From assembly GCF_025567345.1 (NCBI RefSeq), contig NZ_JAOQJS010000002.1, forward strand, positions 62,001 to 126,000: a DNA stretch of 64,000 bases, written 5' to 3'. The DNA is from Coprococcus ammoniilyticus. Its GTDB lineage: Bacteria; Bacillota; Clostridia; Lachnospirales; Lachnospiraceae. Of this stretch, positions 49,861 through 61,100 are shown piece after piece. The translations under genes were made by a program, and so were the position numbers. The first letter of the stretch is position 1; each line of letters begins with the position of its first letter. The notes beneath the pieces were generated by a model. It did not search any database and was not told the origin of the DNA. It saw only the letters and a list, made by a program, of their open reading frames with translations.

Positions 49861-52497
49861 ATGGCAAACAAGTGGGTTTATATGTTTAGCGAAGGCGACA
49901 TGACCATGCGTAATCTTCTCGGTGGTAAGGGTGCAAACCTTGCAGAGATGACAACAATTGGTCTTCCAGTTCCACAGGGTTTCACAATCACAACAGAGGC
50001 TTGTACTCAGTACTATGAAGATGGTCGTAAGATCAACGACGAGATCATGGCACAGGCTATGGAAGGTGTTAAGAAGATGGAGGAGATCAACGGCAAGAAG
50101 TTCGGAGATCTTGAGAATCCATTATTAGTATCAGTTCGTTCAGGTGCTAGAGCATCTATGCCGGGTATGATGGATACAATCCTTAACCTTGGTTTAAATG
50201 ACGAAGTTGTTGCTGCAATGATCGCACACAACCCAGATCCAGCATTCGAGCGTTTCGTATATGATTCTTACAGACGTTTCATTCAGATGTTCTCAGACGT
50301 TGTTATGGAAGTTGGTAAGAAGTACTTTGAGCAGCTCATCGATAAGATGAAAGAAGAGAAGGGTGTTAAGTTCGACGTAGAACTTACAGCAGCAGATCTT
50401 AAGACTCTTGCAGAGCAGTTCAAGGCTGAATACAAGAACCAGTTAGGAACAGATTTCCCTTCAGACCCAGTTGAGCAGTTAAAGTTAGCTATCGAAGCTG
50501 TATTCCGTTCATGGGACAACCCACGTGCAAACGTATACAGAAGAGATAACGATATCCCTTATTCATGGGGTACAGCAGTTAACGTAATGCCTATGGTATT
50601 CGGTAACTTAAATAATGAATCTGGTACAGGTGTTGCATTTACTCGTGACCCTGCAACAGGTGAGAAGAAGCTTATGGGTGAGTTCCTTATCAATGCACAG
50701 GGCGAAGACGTAGTTGCCGGTGTTCGTACACCAATGCCAATCGCTCAGATGGAGCAGGAATTCCCAGAAGCATATGCAGAATTCCTTAAGGTATGTGAGA
50801 CTCTTGAGAATCACTACCATGATATGCAGGATATGGAGTTCACAGTTGAGAACAAGAAGCTTTACATGCTTCAGTGTAGAAATGGTAAGAGAACAGCTCA
50901 GGCAGCTCTTCAGATCGCTTGTGACCTTGTTGATGAAGGACATAAGACAGAGGAAGAAGCAGTTGCAATGATCGATCCTCGTAACCTTGATACACTTCTT
51001 CACCCACAGTTTGATGCAGCAGCTCTTAAGGCAGCTACACCAATGGGCAAGGGACTTGGTGCTTCACCGGGTGCTGCTTGTGGTAAGATCGTATTTACAG
51101 CTGACGATGCAGAAACATGGGCAGCTAAGGGCGAGAAGGTTGTTCTTGTACGTCTTGAGACATCACCAGAAGATATCACAGGTATGAAGTCAGCACAGGG
51201 TATCTTAACAGTTCGTGGTGGTATGACATCACATGCTGCTGTAGTTGCTCGTGGTATGGGTACTTGTTGTGTATCAGGTTGTGGCGATATCATCATGGAT
51301 GAAGAGAACAAGAAGTTCACACTTGCAGGCAAAGAGTTCCATGAGGGAGATTTCATCTCAATCGATGGTACAACAGGTAACATTTACGATGGAGTTATTA
51401 AGACAGTTGATGCTTCAATCGCAGGTACATTCGGTCGTGTTATGGCATGGGCTGATAAGTACAGAACACTTAAGGTTAGAACAAATGCTGATACACCAGC
51501 AGATGCTAAGAAGGCTCGTGAGCTTGGTGCAGAAGGTATCGGTCTTTGCCGTACAGAGCATATGTTCTTTGATCCAGAAAGAATCGCAGCATTCCGTGAG
51601 ATGATCTGCTCAGATACAGTAGAAGAAAGAGAAGAAGCTCTTAATAAGATCCTTCCATATCAGCAGGGAGATTTCAAGGCTCTTTACGAAGCACTTGAAG
51701 GTAACCCGGTTACTATCAGATTCCTGGATCCACCTCTTCATGAGTTCGTTCCTACAGAGGAAGCAGATATTGAGAAGCTTGCAAAGGCTAAGAATAAGTC
51801 AGTAGAAGAGATCAAGGCACTTTGCAACTCACTTCATGAGTTCAACCCTATGATGGGTCACAGAGGATGTCGTCTTGCTGTAACATATCCAGAAATCGCT
51901 AAGATGCAGACAAAGGCTGTTATCCGTGCAGCTATCGAAGTTCAGAAAGAGCATCCAGATTGGAATGTTGAGCCAGAAATCATGATCCCACTTGTATGTG
52001 AAGTTAAAGAGCTTAAGTATGTTAAGAAGGTAGTAGTTGAGACAGCTGATGCTGAGATCGCTGCTGCTGGTGTTGAGCTTAAGTACGAAGTTGGTACAAT
52101 GATCGAGATCCCTAGAGCAGCTCTTACAGCTGATGAGATCGCTAAGGAAGCTGACTTCTTCTGCTTCGGTACTAACGACCTTACACAGATGACATTTGGT
52201 TTCTCAAGAGATGATGCCGGTAAGTTCTTAAATGCTTACTATGATGCTAAGATCTTCGAGAATGATCCATTTGCTAAGCTTGATCAGACTGGTGTTGGTA
52301 AGCTCATGGATATGGCTGTTAAACTTGGCAAGCCGGTTAATCCAAAGCTTCATATCGGTATCTGTGGTGAGCACGGTGGAGATCCTTCATCCGTTGAATT
52401 CTGCCACAAGATCGGTCTTGATTATGTATCATGTTCACCATTCCGTGTACCTATCGCTAGACTTGCTGCTGCTCAGGCTGCAATCGCTAACAAATAA
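49861..52497 (+). CDS. ppdK: Pyruvate, phosphate dikinase
   Basis: 878 aa, full length. An N-terminal ATP-grasp domain, a central phosphohistidine domain with GGMTSHAAVVARGMG (catalytic His) and a C-terminal TIM barrel with GLCRTEHMFF and GICGEHGGDPSS (catalytic Cys-x-x-His). It interconverts pyruvate, ATP and Pi with PEP, AMP and PPi, and in anaerobes often runs as a PPi-linked glycolytic enzyme. Codon choice differs clearly from neighbours (many GCT, CTT, CGT), consistent with very high expression. Its usual DUF299 regulatory kinase is not adjacent. Confidence 0.98.
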   Translation: MANKWVYMFSEGDMTMRNLLGGKGANLAEMTTIGLPVPQGFTITTEACTQYYEDGRKINDEIMAQAMEGVKKMEEINGKKFGDLENPLLVSVRSGARASMPGMMDTILNLGLNDEVVAAMIAHNPDPAFERFVYDSYRRFIQMFSDVVMEVGKKYFEQLIDKMKEEKGVKFDVELTAADLKTLAEQFKAEYKNQLGTDFPSDPVEQLKLAIEAVFRSWDNPRANVYRRDNDIPYSWGTAVNVMPMVFGNLNNESGTGVAFTRDPATGEKKLMGEFLINAQGEDVVAGVRTPMPIAQMEQEFPEAYAEFLKVCETLENHYHDMQDMEFTVENKKLYMLQCRNGKRTAQAALQIACDLVDEGHKTEEEAVAMIDPRNLDTLLHPQFDAAALKAATPMGKGLGASPGAACGKIVFTADDAETWAAKGEKVVLVRLETSPEDITGMKSAQGILTVRGGMTSHAAVVARGMGTCCVSGCGDIIMDEENKKFTLAGKEFHEGDFISIDGTTGNIYDGVIKTVDASIAGTFGRVMAWADKYRTLKVRTNADTPADAKKARELGAEGIGLCRTEHMFFDPERIAAFREMICSDTVEEREEALNKILPYQQGDFKALYEALEGNPVTIRFLDPPLHEFVPTEEADIEKLAKAKNKSVEEIKALCNSLHEFNPMMGHRGCRLAVTYPEIAKMQTKAVIRAAIEVQKEHPDWNVEPEIMIPLVCEVKELKYVKKVVVETADAEIAAAGVELKYEVGTMIEIPRAALTADEIAKEADFFCFGTNDLTQMTFGFSRDDAGKFLNAYYDAKIFENDPFAKLDQTGVGKLMDMAVKLGKPVNPKLHIGICGEHGGDPSSVEFCHKIGLDYVSCSPFRVPIARLAAAQAAIANK

Positions 52498-52538
52498 TAG
52501 ACTGCACGAAAACGTGAATTATAATAGTCAATAATAAA

Positions 52539-52579
52539 AAGTCTCTGTTACTGTTATATTGCAGTAACAGGGGCTTTTT
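52539..52579 (+). terminator. Terminator after ppdK
   Basis: Fifteen-bp stem AAGTCTCTGTTACTG/CAGTAACAGGGGCTT followed by TTTTT. Confidence 0.93.
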
Positions 52580-52705
52580 GTCAGTTAATAATTAAAATTA
52601 TATGTTTGCACATAATTGTGAACAATACAAAGAATCCCATTTGGTGTATGCCGGGCGGGATTTTTGTGTTATAGTGGTAGTTGTGAGATTAAAGAATAGA
52701 AAAAG

Positions 52706-53674
52706 ATGAAAACAAGAAAGAGAAAACAGATGAAGACAGATAATAGTGCGAAAAAAGTGAACAGTGTAAAGAAAGAACGTAGGGAAAAGAAAGAGAAACT
52801 GACGATTGAAAAGAGAATATTACAACTATCATTTTTTGGAAGTGTATTGTTTATAGTAGCGGAAGGTGTGATGGCATGGTTTACCCATTCCCATTCTTTG
52901 TGGACTGATTGTTTGTTTGATGCAGCGGATTTAGTGATGATCGGACCGTTTCTGGTGCTTGTGCCCCTGCTTTATAAACCGGTGACAGAGAAGCATCCAT
53001 ATGGATATGCACAGGTAGAATCGTTGTTTTTACTGGTAAAGTACAGTGTATTATTAGCACTTACCTGCAATCTAATGGTTGAAAATATAAAGCTGTTATT
53101 ACATGGTGGACATGAAGTTGATGCCGGCAGTATTGCTATATTTGAATTGCTTGTATGTCTTGGCTGTGCAGGCATGTATCTGTTGCTTGGTCATTACAGT
53201 AAAAAGTATGAGTCTACGACGATCAAAGCTGAGCTTTATATGTGGAAGCTTGATGTTATAAGCAGTATGGGAGTAGCCGTAGCATTTGCAGTTCAGATGA
53301 TATTGTTTACAACGAGATTTCGGTTTCTGACGCCGTATATTGATCCTGCAGTAGCTGTAATTATGGCACTGCTCCTTATAAAAGAACCTGTAAAGGAGAT
53401 TTTCCAGAGCATTAAAAATCTGATTTTATTTGCGCCGGAGGAAGATGTCTTAAATCAGATACGTGGAATCGTGGATAAACATATGAATGATTATCCCTAT
53501 GAGGTTACATTCTTAGATGTTATCCAGACCGGACGGAAGCTTTGGGTTGAAGTATATATTGGAAATAAAACAGACGTTATACATATCAGCATTCTGCATC
53601 GTGTCCGGGATGAGATTAAGCAAGAACTGAAATACAAATACGATCAGGTATATATAGAGATTATACCGGATTAG
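52706..53674 (+). CDS. Cation diffusion facilitator family transporter with altered site
   Basis: 322 aa. A long basic N-terminus, six TM segments and a C-terminal cytoplasmic domain (VLNQIRGIVDKHMNDYPYEVTFLDV). TM2 keeps the D-x-x-x-D pair (WTDCLFDAADL), but in TM5 the usual H-x-x-x-D is M-W-K-L-D, so the His ligand is lost. Metal preference may therefore differ from the zinc exporters. The start is uncertain (52706 or 52730); neither has a strong ribosome binding site. Confidence 0.82.
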   Translation: MKTRKRKQMKTDNSAKKVNSVKKERREKKEKLTIEKRILQLSFFGSVLFIVAEGVMAWFTHSHSLWTDCLFDAADLVMIGPFLVLVPLLYKPVTEKHPYGYAQVESLFLLVKYSVLLALTCNLMVENIKLLLHGGHEVDAGSIAIFELLVCLGCAGMYLLLGHYSKKYESTTIKAELYMWKLDVISSMGVAVAFAVQMILFTTRFRFLTPYIDPAVAVIMALLLIKEPVKEIFQSIKNLILFAPEEDVLNQIRGIVDKHMNDYPYEVTFLDVIQTGRKLWVEVYIGNKTDVIHISILHRVRDEIKQELKYKYDQVYIEIIPD

Positions 53675-53722
53675 GATAAAATGAAAGATTTCAAGTTATT
53701 ATATAAAACAGAGGTGATCGAT

Positions 53723-54625
53723 ATGAAGAAATGGAAGGTTGCCGGACTGATCACAGTAGCCGGGGCATGTGTTATTGCAATCGTCTGGGGATTGCATGGT
53801 CGGACAAAGAATAATGCAAAATTGTTGCAGTTAGATGAGCAGGTATCGGATGATTCTGTTATATATGTAGCATTGGGAGATTCAATTACATATGGATATT
53901 CATTAGAACACGCTGAGAATGAACGATTTTCTGCAAGGATTGCTGCTTATATGAAACAACAGGGGATGCAGGTTGTCGAATGTAATCAAGGAGTAAATGG
54001 TCAGCTCAGTGGAGACATGTGGCAAAATATCAAGAAAGGCAAGATAGATCTGTTAGACCATGCTGATTATGTAACATTTTGCATTGGTACGAATGATGCA
54101 CTTCTTCCGTTTGAATTCTTTGTTATGCAATACGAAGATTATTTTTATGGATATTCTGGTGCAGGAGATGATTCTCTGCTTTGGGGAAAAATTAACAAAA
54201 AGACATTTATCCGGGACTTTGAGGAGGCAGACCGGTCTGCGGAAGATAATCTGAATCGGTTTTATAATAATCTTTCAGATAGTATAGATCTGATTCGTAA
54301 GGATTCACCGGATTGCCGGATTGCAATTATGACATTATATAATCCATATCGTAATATGGATTATGAAATATCGGCAGGAGGGATAACGGTCAATATCGGC
54401 CAGTATGCAGAAGAAAAGATCAGTCAGGCAAATACAATTATTCGTACAGTATGTAAAGAAAAGAATATTGTACTGGCAGATTGCTATGAAGCCTTTGCTT
54501 CATCAAATGATATTGTGCTGAATAATCAGAATGCAGAAAATTATATAGATCCAGATGATCATCCAACAGCAGTTGGACAGCAGTTGATCGCAGATGTATT
54601 TATAGAAGCATTGTTTACAAAATAA
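53723..54625 (+). CDS. Membrane-anchored SGNH/GDSL hydrolase
   Basis: 300 aa. An N-terminal TM anchor (VAGLITVAGACVIAIVWGL), then SGNH blocks: ALGDSITYGYS (Ser), GVNGQLSG (Gly), IGTNDALL (Asn) and DPDDHPTAVGQQ (Asp/His). It is likely an extracytoplasmic esterase or lipase acting on cell-wall or lipid substituents. AGAGGTGAT places the start at 53723 rather than 53681. Its last codons form the first unit of a degenerate tandem repeat. Confidence 0.85.
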   Translation: MKKWKVAGLITVAGACVIAIVWGLHGRTKNNAKLLQLDEQVSDDSVIYVALGDSITYGYSLEHAENERFSARIAAYMKQQGMQVVECNQGVNGQLSGDMWQNIKKGKIDLLDHADYVTFCIGTNDALLPFEFFVMQYEDYFYGYSGAGDDSLLWGKINKKTFIRDFEEADRSAEDNLNRFYNNLSDSIDLIRKDSPDCRIAIMTLYNPYRNMDYEISAGGITVNIGQYAEEKISQANTIIRTVCKEKNIVLADCYEAFASSNDIVLNNQNAENYIDPDDHPTAVGQQLIADVFIEALFTK

Positions 54626-54711
54626 GATGTAATCAGGCACAGTATTTACTTACAAAGTAAGATGTGATCAGAAGGCAGCATTTATTTACCAAGTAAAATG
54701 GAAATAGAATA
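54608..54711 (+). repeat. About 36-nt degenerate tandem repeats at a gene 3' end
   Basis: Units begin at 54608, 54642, 54678 and a partial at 54712. Each begins GCATT or GTATT, followed by TTACAAAATAAGATG-like sequence. The first unit includes the last six codons and stop of the SGNH hydrolase, so the array looks like repeated duplication of the gene end. Confidence 0.65.
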
Positions 54712-54773
54712 GCATTCATTCATAATAGAACAGCAGTTTAATGAATAAAAAAAGAATAGTTGGAGCACATAAT

Positions 54774-54863
54774 AAGACATTTTCGTATGATGTTACAGTT
54801 TAAGATATGTCCGAAATTTGGAATATATTTTTATAAGGATATCATATGAAAATGTCTTTTTTT
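54774..54863 (+). terminator. Large-loop terminator upstream of the giant gene
   Basis: Eighteen-bp stem (54774-54791 with 54841-54858, one G-U) followed by TTTTTTT. The loop of about 49 nt holds an ATATGTCC/GGAATATAT hairpin. It ends the SGNH transcript. The rest of the 510-nt gap holds the repeats, a GACAATATTTGCGT/ACGCAAATTGTC inverted repeat (54897-54963) and a promoter. Confidence 0.75.
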
Positions 54864-55044
54864 GAAGCAAGAGGGGTATAATTTATGATTTGATCCGACA
54901 ATATTTGCGTAACATTATGCGTTTTAAATTGTAGTCGCTTCTAATAAACTAACGCAAATTGTCAGAATAAATACACATATTGTGTTTGCAAGATGAATAT
55001 ATTTATAAAATGCATCTATTTTTCTTTCTTTTTAGAAAATATTT

Positions 55045-55053
55045 TGATATAAT
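55045..55053 (+). promoter_or_regulatory. Extended -10 promoter of the giant surface protein
   Basis: TGATATAAT at 55045-55053, the same extended -10 as at ppdK, with only a weak TTTCTT -35 seventeen nt upstream. Confidence 0.55.
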
Positions 55054-55075
55054 TATTATGTAACTGGAGGTTTGG

Positions 55076-55117
55076 ATGCAGAGACAGCATTCAGAAACAA
55101 GAATAACGTTTATGTAA
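55076..55117 (+). CDS. Possible 13-residue leader peptide
   Basis: ATG at 55076 with GGAGG five nt upstream encodes MQRQHSETRITFM and stops 18 nt before the start of the giant gene. The ribosome binding site is better than that of the giant gene itself. No amino-acid run suggests classic attenuation. It may only be chance. Confidence 0.3.
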   Translation: MQRQHSETRITFM

Positions 55118-55135
55118 GAAAGGGATGATGAGAAC

Positions 55136-58100
55136 ATGAACAGAAAATGGGGAAAGAAATGGATGGCAGCAATGCTTTCGATTTCGATGGTGATCGGTAT
55201 GTTTCCTGGGGTTGGAAATCCGGTCAGAGTTCTTGCGGATGAGCCGCCGGGGCAGGCGGTCACGCAGGCAGATATTTCAAATGCAGATAACAGTGGAAAG
55301 GATAAATATGGATTTAATCTGACGACACCAAGTTCATTTAATGCAAATGACGGTGAAAATCCATATGGTTCCGGCTATTCTGCATTTAATGAAAAGATGG
55401 AAGCATTTTTATGGTATCGATCCAGTGGAAAGAACCGAAATGCTGAGACGTATAACTATACGAAAAGCTCGGATATCAAGGGCTATTATGTTGGACCAGA
55501 TTCGAAACGGAACAACAATGGATTTATGCAGAGCCGTACAGCATCCGGCGCAGCTGATGTCAAGTATGTAAATGTAGACGGTTATGATCCGTATGGAACC
55601 GGCCGTGATAATATGGTTGCACTTGTTGGCGCATCACTGGGAAAAGATCCGCAGCTTGTTGTAGCAAGATACAGTGCATCCGGTAAAGGTCAGGAATTAA
55701 GAAAGACCTTCAGCCTTGGATCGGGTGATGATAATGACTGGCTTCGGGATAATCAGTTGGAAAAATACAGTGCCTATAAGAATTATTTTACATTAAAGGC
55801 AGGAGATTTTGATGGTGATGGAGATGAAGATATCGCAGTCTATGTTCCAAAACGTGGAGATCCGTATATTATGATCCTGGACGGAATCACCTTATCGCCG
55901 ATCAGTGATAATATTCCGGTTCGTAGTTTTATGGGAAATACCGGAGCGGATATGGCAGGTAAATTTACCAATAATGGTAAGACAGCAAGAGCAACAATCA
56001 ACATGTCGATAGAAACTTCGGATATCAATCGGGATGGTAAAGATGAGATCCTTCTGGTTGGTTCCTATTCGAATATCCACGATGACAGTGATGGAAAGAA
56101 GCTGCAGCAGAGAAGCTCTGTATTTGCCTGTTATAAGGTAGAGAACAAGAAACCACAGCAGATGAATAAGTATGTAATGGATAAGGATACATGCAGTGTA
56201 TATATGCGTTACGCATCTGTAGCAGCAGGTGATATTGATTTTGATGGCTTCCCGGAAGTTGTAGTTGCCGGTGTATACAGTGATAATGATGGCCCGGATG
56301 GAGATAAATCCGGTTCAAATAAAAAGTATATGCTGGTAACATTGAAATACGATCCAAATGAAGAGGTGGAGACATTAATTCCATCCGGCGGAAACGTAAT
56401 GGATATGTGTAATTTTGTAAATGCAGGCTTTGATAAAGATGATAATGTGCATCCGCTTCCTGCATTGACCTGTGCGGCAGTAAACGGAAGAAATGATGCG
56501 GAGCAGGTTTTCTTAGATGGTGTTTTCTGGAAGTTTGAAAATGAATCATGGAAAAAGGACTATACAGCAAAGGTATGCCAGAGCAGTGATAAAGGAATCG
56601 GCGGTTATATCATATCCGATACCTGGGTAGACGGATGTGTGGCAGGAAACTTTGATGAAAATGATCTGGGAATTGAGCAGGTTTTATATACGACCGGATA
56701 TAAGCAACAGAGCTTTAACCGGTACTTTTACCGGGTGAACATGTCCGGTAAGGAACAGAACAAGGATTCATCGACCGGTATCTGTACACCGGGCAGTTAC
56801 TTTGATTCAAGTTCAAATGAGCTGGTGCGGCATGTCGGTATGAGTGATTTCCCTTGCCTGGCGATTGCAGCAGTTGATGCGGATAAAGATACAGATGTAT
56901 TTACCTTTAAGAGCAAGAAATATACATACAGTAATGTAGATATTCTGGCTATATTACAGGCTGCTCCATATTTTGGAGAGCTTCAGGATAATTATTATAA
57001 TGGCAATATCGGAGAAACCTTATATGGTAAGCTATCCGGACAAGGAACGGTAACCAGTAAGACGAAAATGGCATCCATCGGAGCATATGCATCATTTTCC
57101 ATCGGTTCTTCAGCATTGCAGTTCCATACGGAGACGTCCTATACCCATGACTGGGAGTGGTCGTATGAGGATGAGCTTTCCCATGAGTATTCGATTAGTT
57201 TTGAAAATGATGGTACGAAGAATCAGGTAGTACTTTATCGAACGCCGGTTATATTGTATGAATATGTCATCACACCGGCGAATGGAAGTGCATCGTATAC
57301 CATGGAGGTCGGAGTGCAGCAGCAGCCGGTCTATTCGACCATGGATGTAGATACCTTTAACCGATTTGCAGAAAGTGATGAAACTCTGCAGAATAAGGTA
57401 ATTACGAAGGATATTCTGTCCAGTACGCCGGGATGTCCGGATACCTATGCGACCAGTTCACTTGGAATGAAGGGGTTTGTTGGCTATCCGAACTGGGTAG
57501 AGATCAATAATAAGGTCAATGACCAGACAACGGTAGCTATGAATATTACGAACAATACACAGAGCAGTAAAACAATGACCCAGACGAACAGCTTCGAACT
57601 GACACTTGGTGTAGAAGGTGAGATAGATGCCAAAGTGGCGAAGATGAATTATGGCGGTGGTGTCAAACTTGGCGGTGGCTGGGGCTCCGGTAAGACAACA
57701 TTTGATTATTCATCAGTATCAAAGGAAGGCGTGGTAGCTTACCCGCCAGCGACGGATTCCCAGTACAGCTTCAGTACAAAATTTGGTATCTGGCAGGCAA
57801 AACTTGGCGACAACAATGTTCCGATCCTTGGCTTTGTTGTAAAGAATGTCGAACAGCCGCCATCTCCACCGGAAGATATCAGTGTGGATACAGTGACCGC
57901 GGATTATGTAACGCTTGCATGGGAAAGTGGTTATAAGAAGGCAGAGAAATATGAGATCTATCAGGTATTTAATGATGGTATTACAACCAATAAATACAGC
58001 CTGTTAGATACGATCAGCGGTGACAGTTCTTCTTACACCTATGATGGACTGAAACCATCGACGGAATATGAATTTGCACTTCGTTCAGTTGGAACAAACA

Positions 58101-61100
58101 GCGGAGGCGAGACTGTATACTCCGAATACACACCGGAGGTATCCGTTCATACACTGGCTGACAGTGAGAAACCGGATATCTTAAGCATGACAAGTGTACA
58201 GAGAGTTGTTGTCGGCGGTAATGCGAGCTTTGTGATCGATGCACTTCCGTCTGCAAATGCAAAAGGCGGTCTGTCCTATGCATGGCAGGTTCGAAAAGCA
58301 GGTTCGGTCAACTGGGTAAACCTGACTGACAAAGAAGCTTCCGGTATAAATGGAAGTACATTGAAGTTAAATGGTATCACAGAGGATATGGATGGCAATT
58401 CTTATCGATGCGTTCTTTCTGAGCTGATAAAGGGTGTGCGGTTATATGCATATGGAGCTCCGGGTATCCTGCATGTTGGAAGGGCTGACAGTATGATGAC
58501 AGCAACGATTAGCAATACACAGTCCGACAGTGCGAATAAGGGAACCAATACAGCGTTTGGACAGTATACACAGACACGGACGGTTACGAATGAACGTACG
58601 GTATCGAAGACTGTAGCGGTTACGATCGGAACACAGAAGGAGACATTTGTCCAGTATAAGAATGGTGCAGTGGTATCCGCTGTATATCCGGATGCAGTAA
58701 TACCGGAATTTATCTATTTTGACAGCCAGACAAATGAATGGTATGTACTGGAAGAATATAATGAGACAGCAGGAACAGCAACTGTAAAGGTGAAATTAAA
58801 TGAAGTAATACCAAATGTATTCCAGAGTGGAACAACCGGTGATGCAGCCGCTCTCTGGAATGGAGTTGATGCAGATACAATAAAGCCTGTGACAGAACAG
58901 GTGACAGAGACGGCAGCGGGCAAGACTTATTATGCATATACAGCAGTAACAGCCGATGGTGAGATACTGTTGTACAGCACAGATGCTATGTCAGAAGCAG
59001 TTACACAGTGGTATCAGTTGGAACAGGGTACAGATGGAGCAATTACAGCAAAAGCGTATGCCGGTACTGTTCAGTCCTATGTGCCTGCTTATGCCGGATA
59101 TAAAGAAGAATCTGCTGGCACTACAAATCAGCAGTATATCGAGGTTGATGGAACAACCTGGTATCTGTACTGGCCGGAGGCATACGAAGGAAATAATGCT
59201 TATATCATGTATGCAAAATCTGCCGAAGCAGATCGGACTGCGGATGAGACCTATTATTACAAGACTGAGCAGACGGTAACAGATGAGAACCAGCAGGAGC
59301 AGATCATTACAACATTTAATGAATTAAAGATCGCTACGGATGATGCCTTTTCTCTTATGGGAAGTGGAGCATCTAAGCAGTATGGTGTTACCCCTGGGGA
59401 GGTTGTTACCGTAAATGAAACATATGATACACAGGTTGAAGATATCATAAAGGGAGATCAGACAACGGTTCAGATCCATGTTGCAGAGGCAGTTACATCT
59501 TCTGTCAATATCGATAAAACAGGAATTGTAAATGTAAACTTCTTCAATAACCGGACCGGTTCTATTCGTGATATATCAACCGTTGTAGATAAGAATGGTA
59601 ATGCTTCTGTTGTATGGAATCCGGAAGAAGCCGGAGATTATACGGTAGCTGTATCTTATGGAGGAAATACATCATTATATCCTACTGATACACAGACTGT
59701 TTATTATGTAGTAGATCGTACGGATAATATGGTATACGTTCTTTCCGGAAACAATGCGGAATATGGCAATACCATTAAGTTAGAAGTCAGACAGGGAAAA
59801 CGGGAAAACGATACATCCGGCAATATAACGACAGAACCGCTTGCAGCAGATGCTTCTGTATCTTATCAGGTATCCTATGTGGATGGAGATGATAAGGTTG
59901 TAACGGAAAATATAGCCAGCAATACATTTACTCCAAAATGGCCGGGACAGCATACATTTGTTGCGACGATAACCAGACAGAACGGTACCAGTCAGACCAA
60001 ATCATATGCGATGAAGATGCTTACCGTAAGCAAACGGCCGATCGTTATTACTGCTCCATCAAAGGATGGTATATCAGAGGATGACACGACAGATAAAGTA
60101 TTAAGCCTGTCAGATGTTGTTGTAAAATATGCGGGTGATGACACAGAATCCGGTATCCTGGATTCAGATGCAGCTAAATATAAACTGTCGGATTTGATGA
60201 CAATAGAAGCTGAGCCGAAGTTAGATGAAAATTCGACAGCAGGTGTTTACCAGACCGGAATCGCATGGCTTACAGTTGGAACTGAAGAAGACAGTGAGTA
60301 TACAGATTTGGTAAAAGAATTCCTGAAAAAATATAATGTCACTCTGAACAGAGGAAAATATCAGATCGTATCGAACCAGTATACAGTCCGATATGAGTCT
60401 GATGGCAAGGGAACGATAAAAGGATATTGTGGAGACTCCAAAGAGCCATTTGCATCCGGAGCCGGATTAGCAGATCAGAGCAAGGTATCCTTTAAAGCAA
60501 TTCCAAAGGATAATTATAAGATCAAAGCATGGAAGGTAACAGGAAGCGATGGAAATGATCTGGTTCTCGGAACTGATTATGTGGTAAATGGAGATACATT
60601 GATCGTTTCAGCATTGAGCAGCAGTGTTCATGTCAGTGTATCCTTTGCAGCAAAGACCTACCAGTTGAATTACGATCAGCCGGAAAACGGAAGTCTTCAG
60701 GCATATTATGTAAAGGCCGGAAGCTATGGAAGCAAGATCGATACAGGTGAGACCGTCCTTACGGGAAAGAGTATCCTGCTTCAGGCGGTTCCAGATGAGA
60801 ATTATGTCGTAAAACAGTGGACGGTTTCTCATGGTGGTTCAGCAAAGATCCAGAAAAATACTGACGGAAGTATCTTTGCCGGAACAGAGATCACACTCGA
60901 TAATGTGGAGACAGATACTGTTGTGGCCGTTGAATTTGAACCGGTAGAGACATATTCATTTGAGACAGAAGTGATCGCAGAAGATCCGGATACATCGGTT
61001 GCAGGCTGTAAGATCAATGTCTCAGAACAGGTTCAGGATGGCAAGGCAGCAAAGGGATCAACGGTGACACTTACGGCAGATCTTCCGGAATCCGTTACTG

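Noticed and set aside
54897..54963. Inverted repeat as terminator
   Set aside because: GACAATATTTGCGT/ACGCAAATTGTC has a 41-nt loop and no T-run; possibly an operator, but unsupported.
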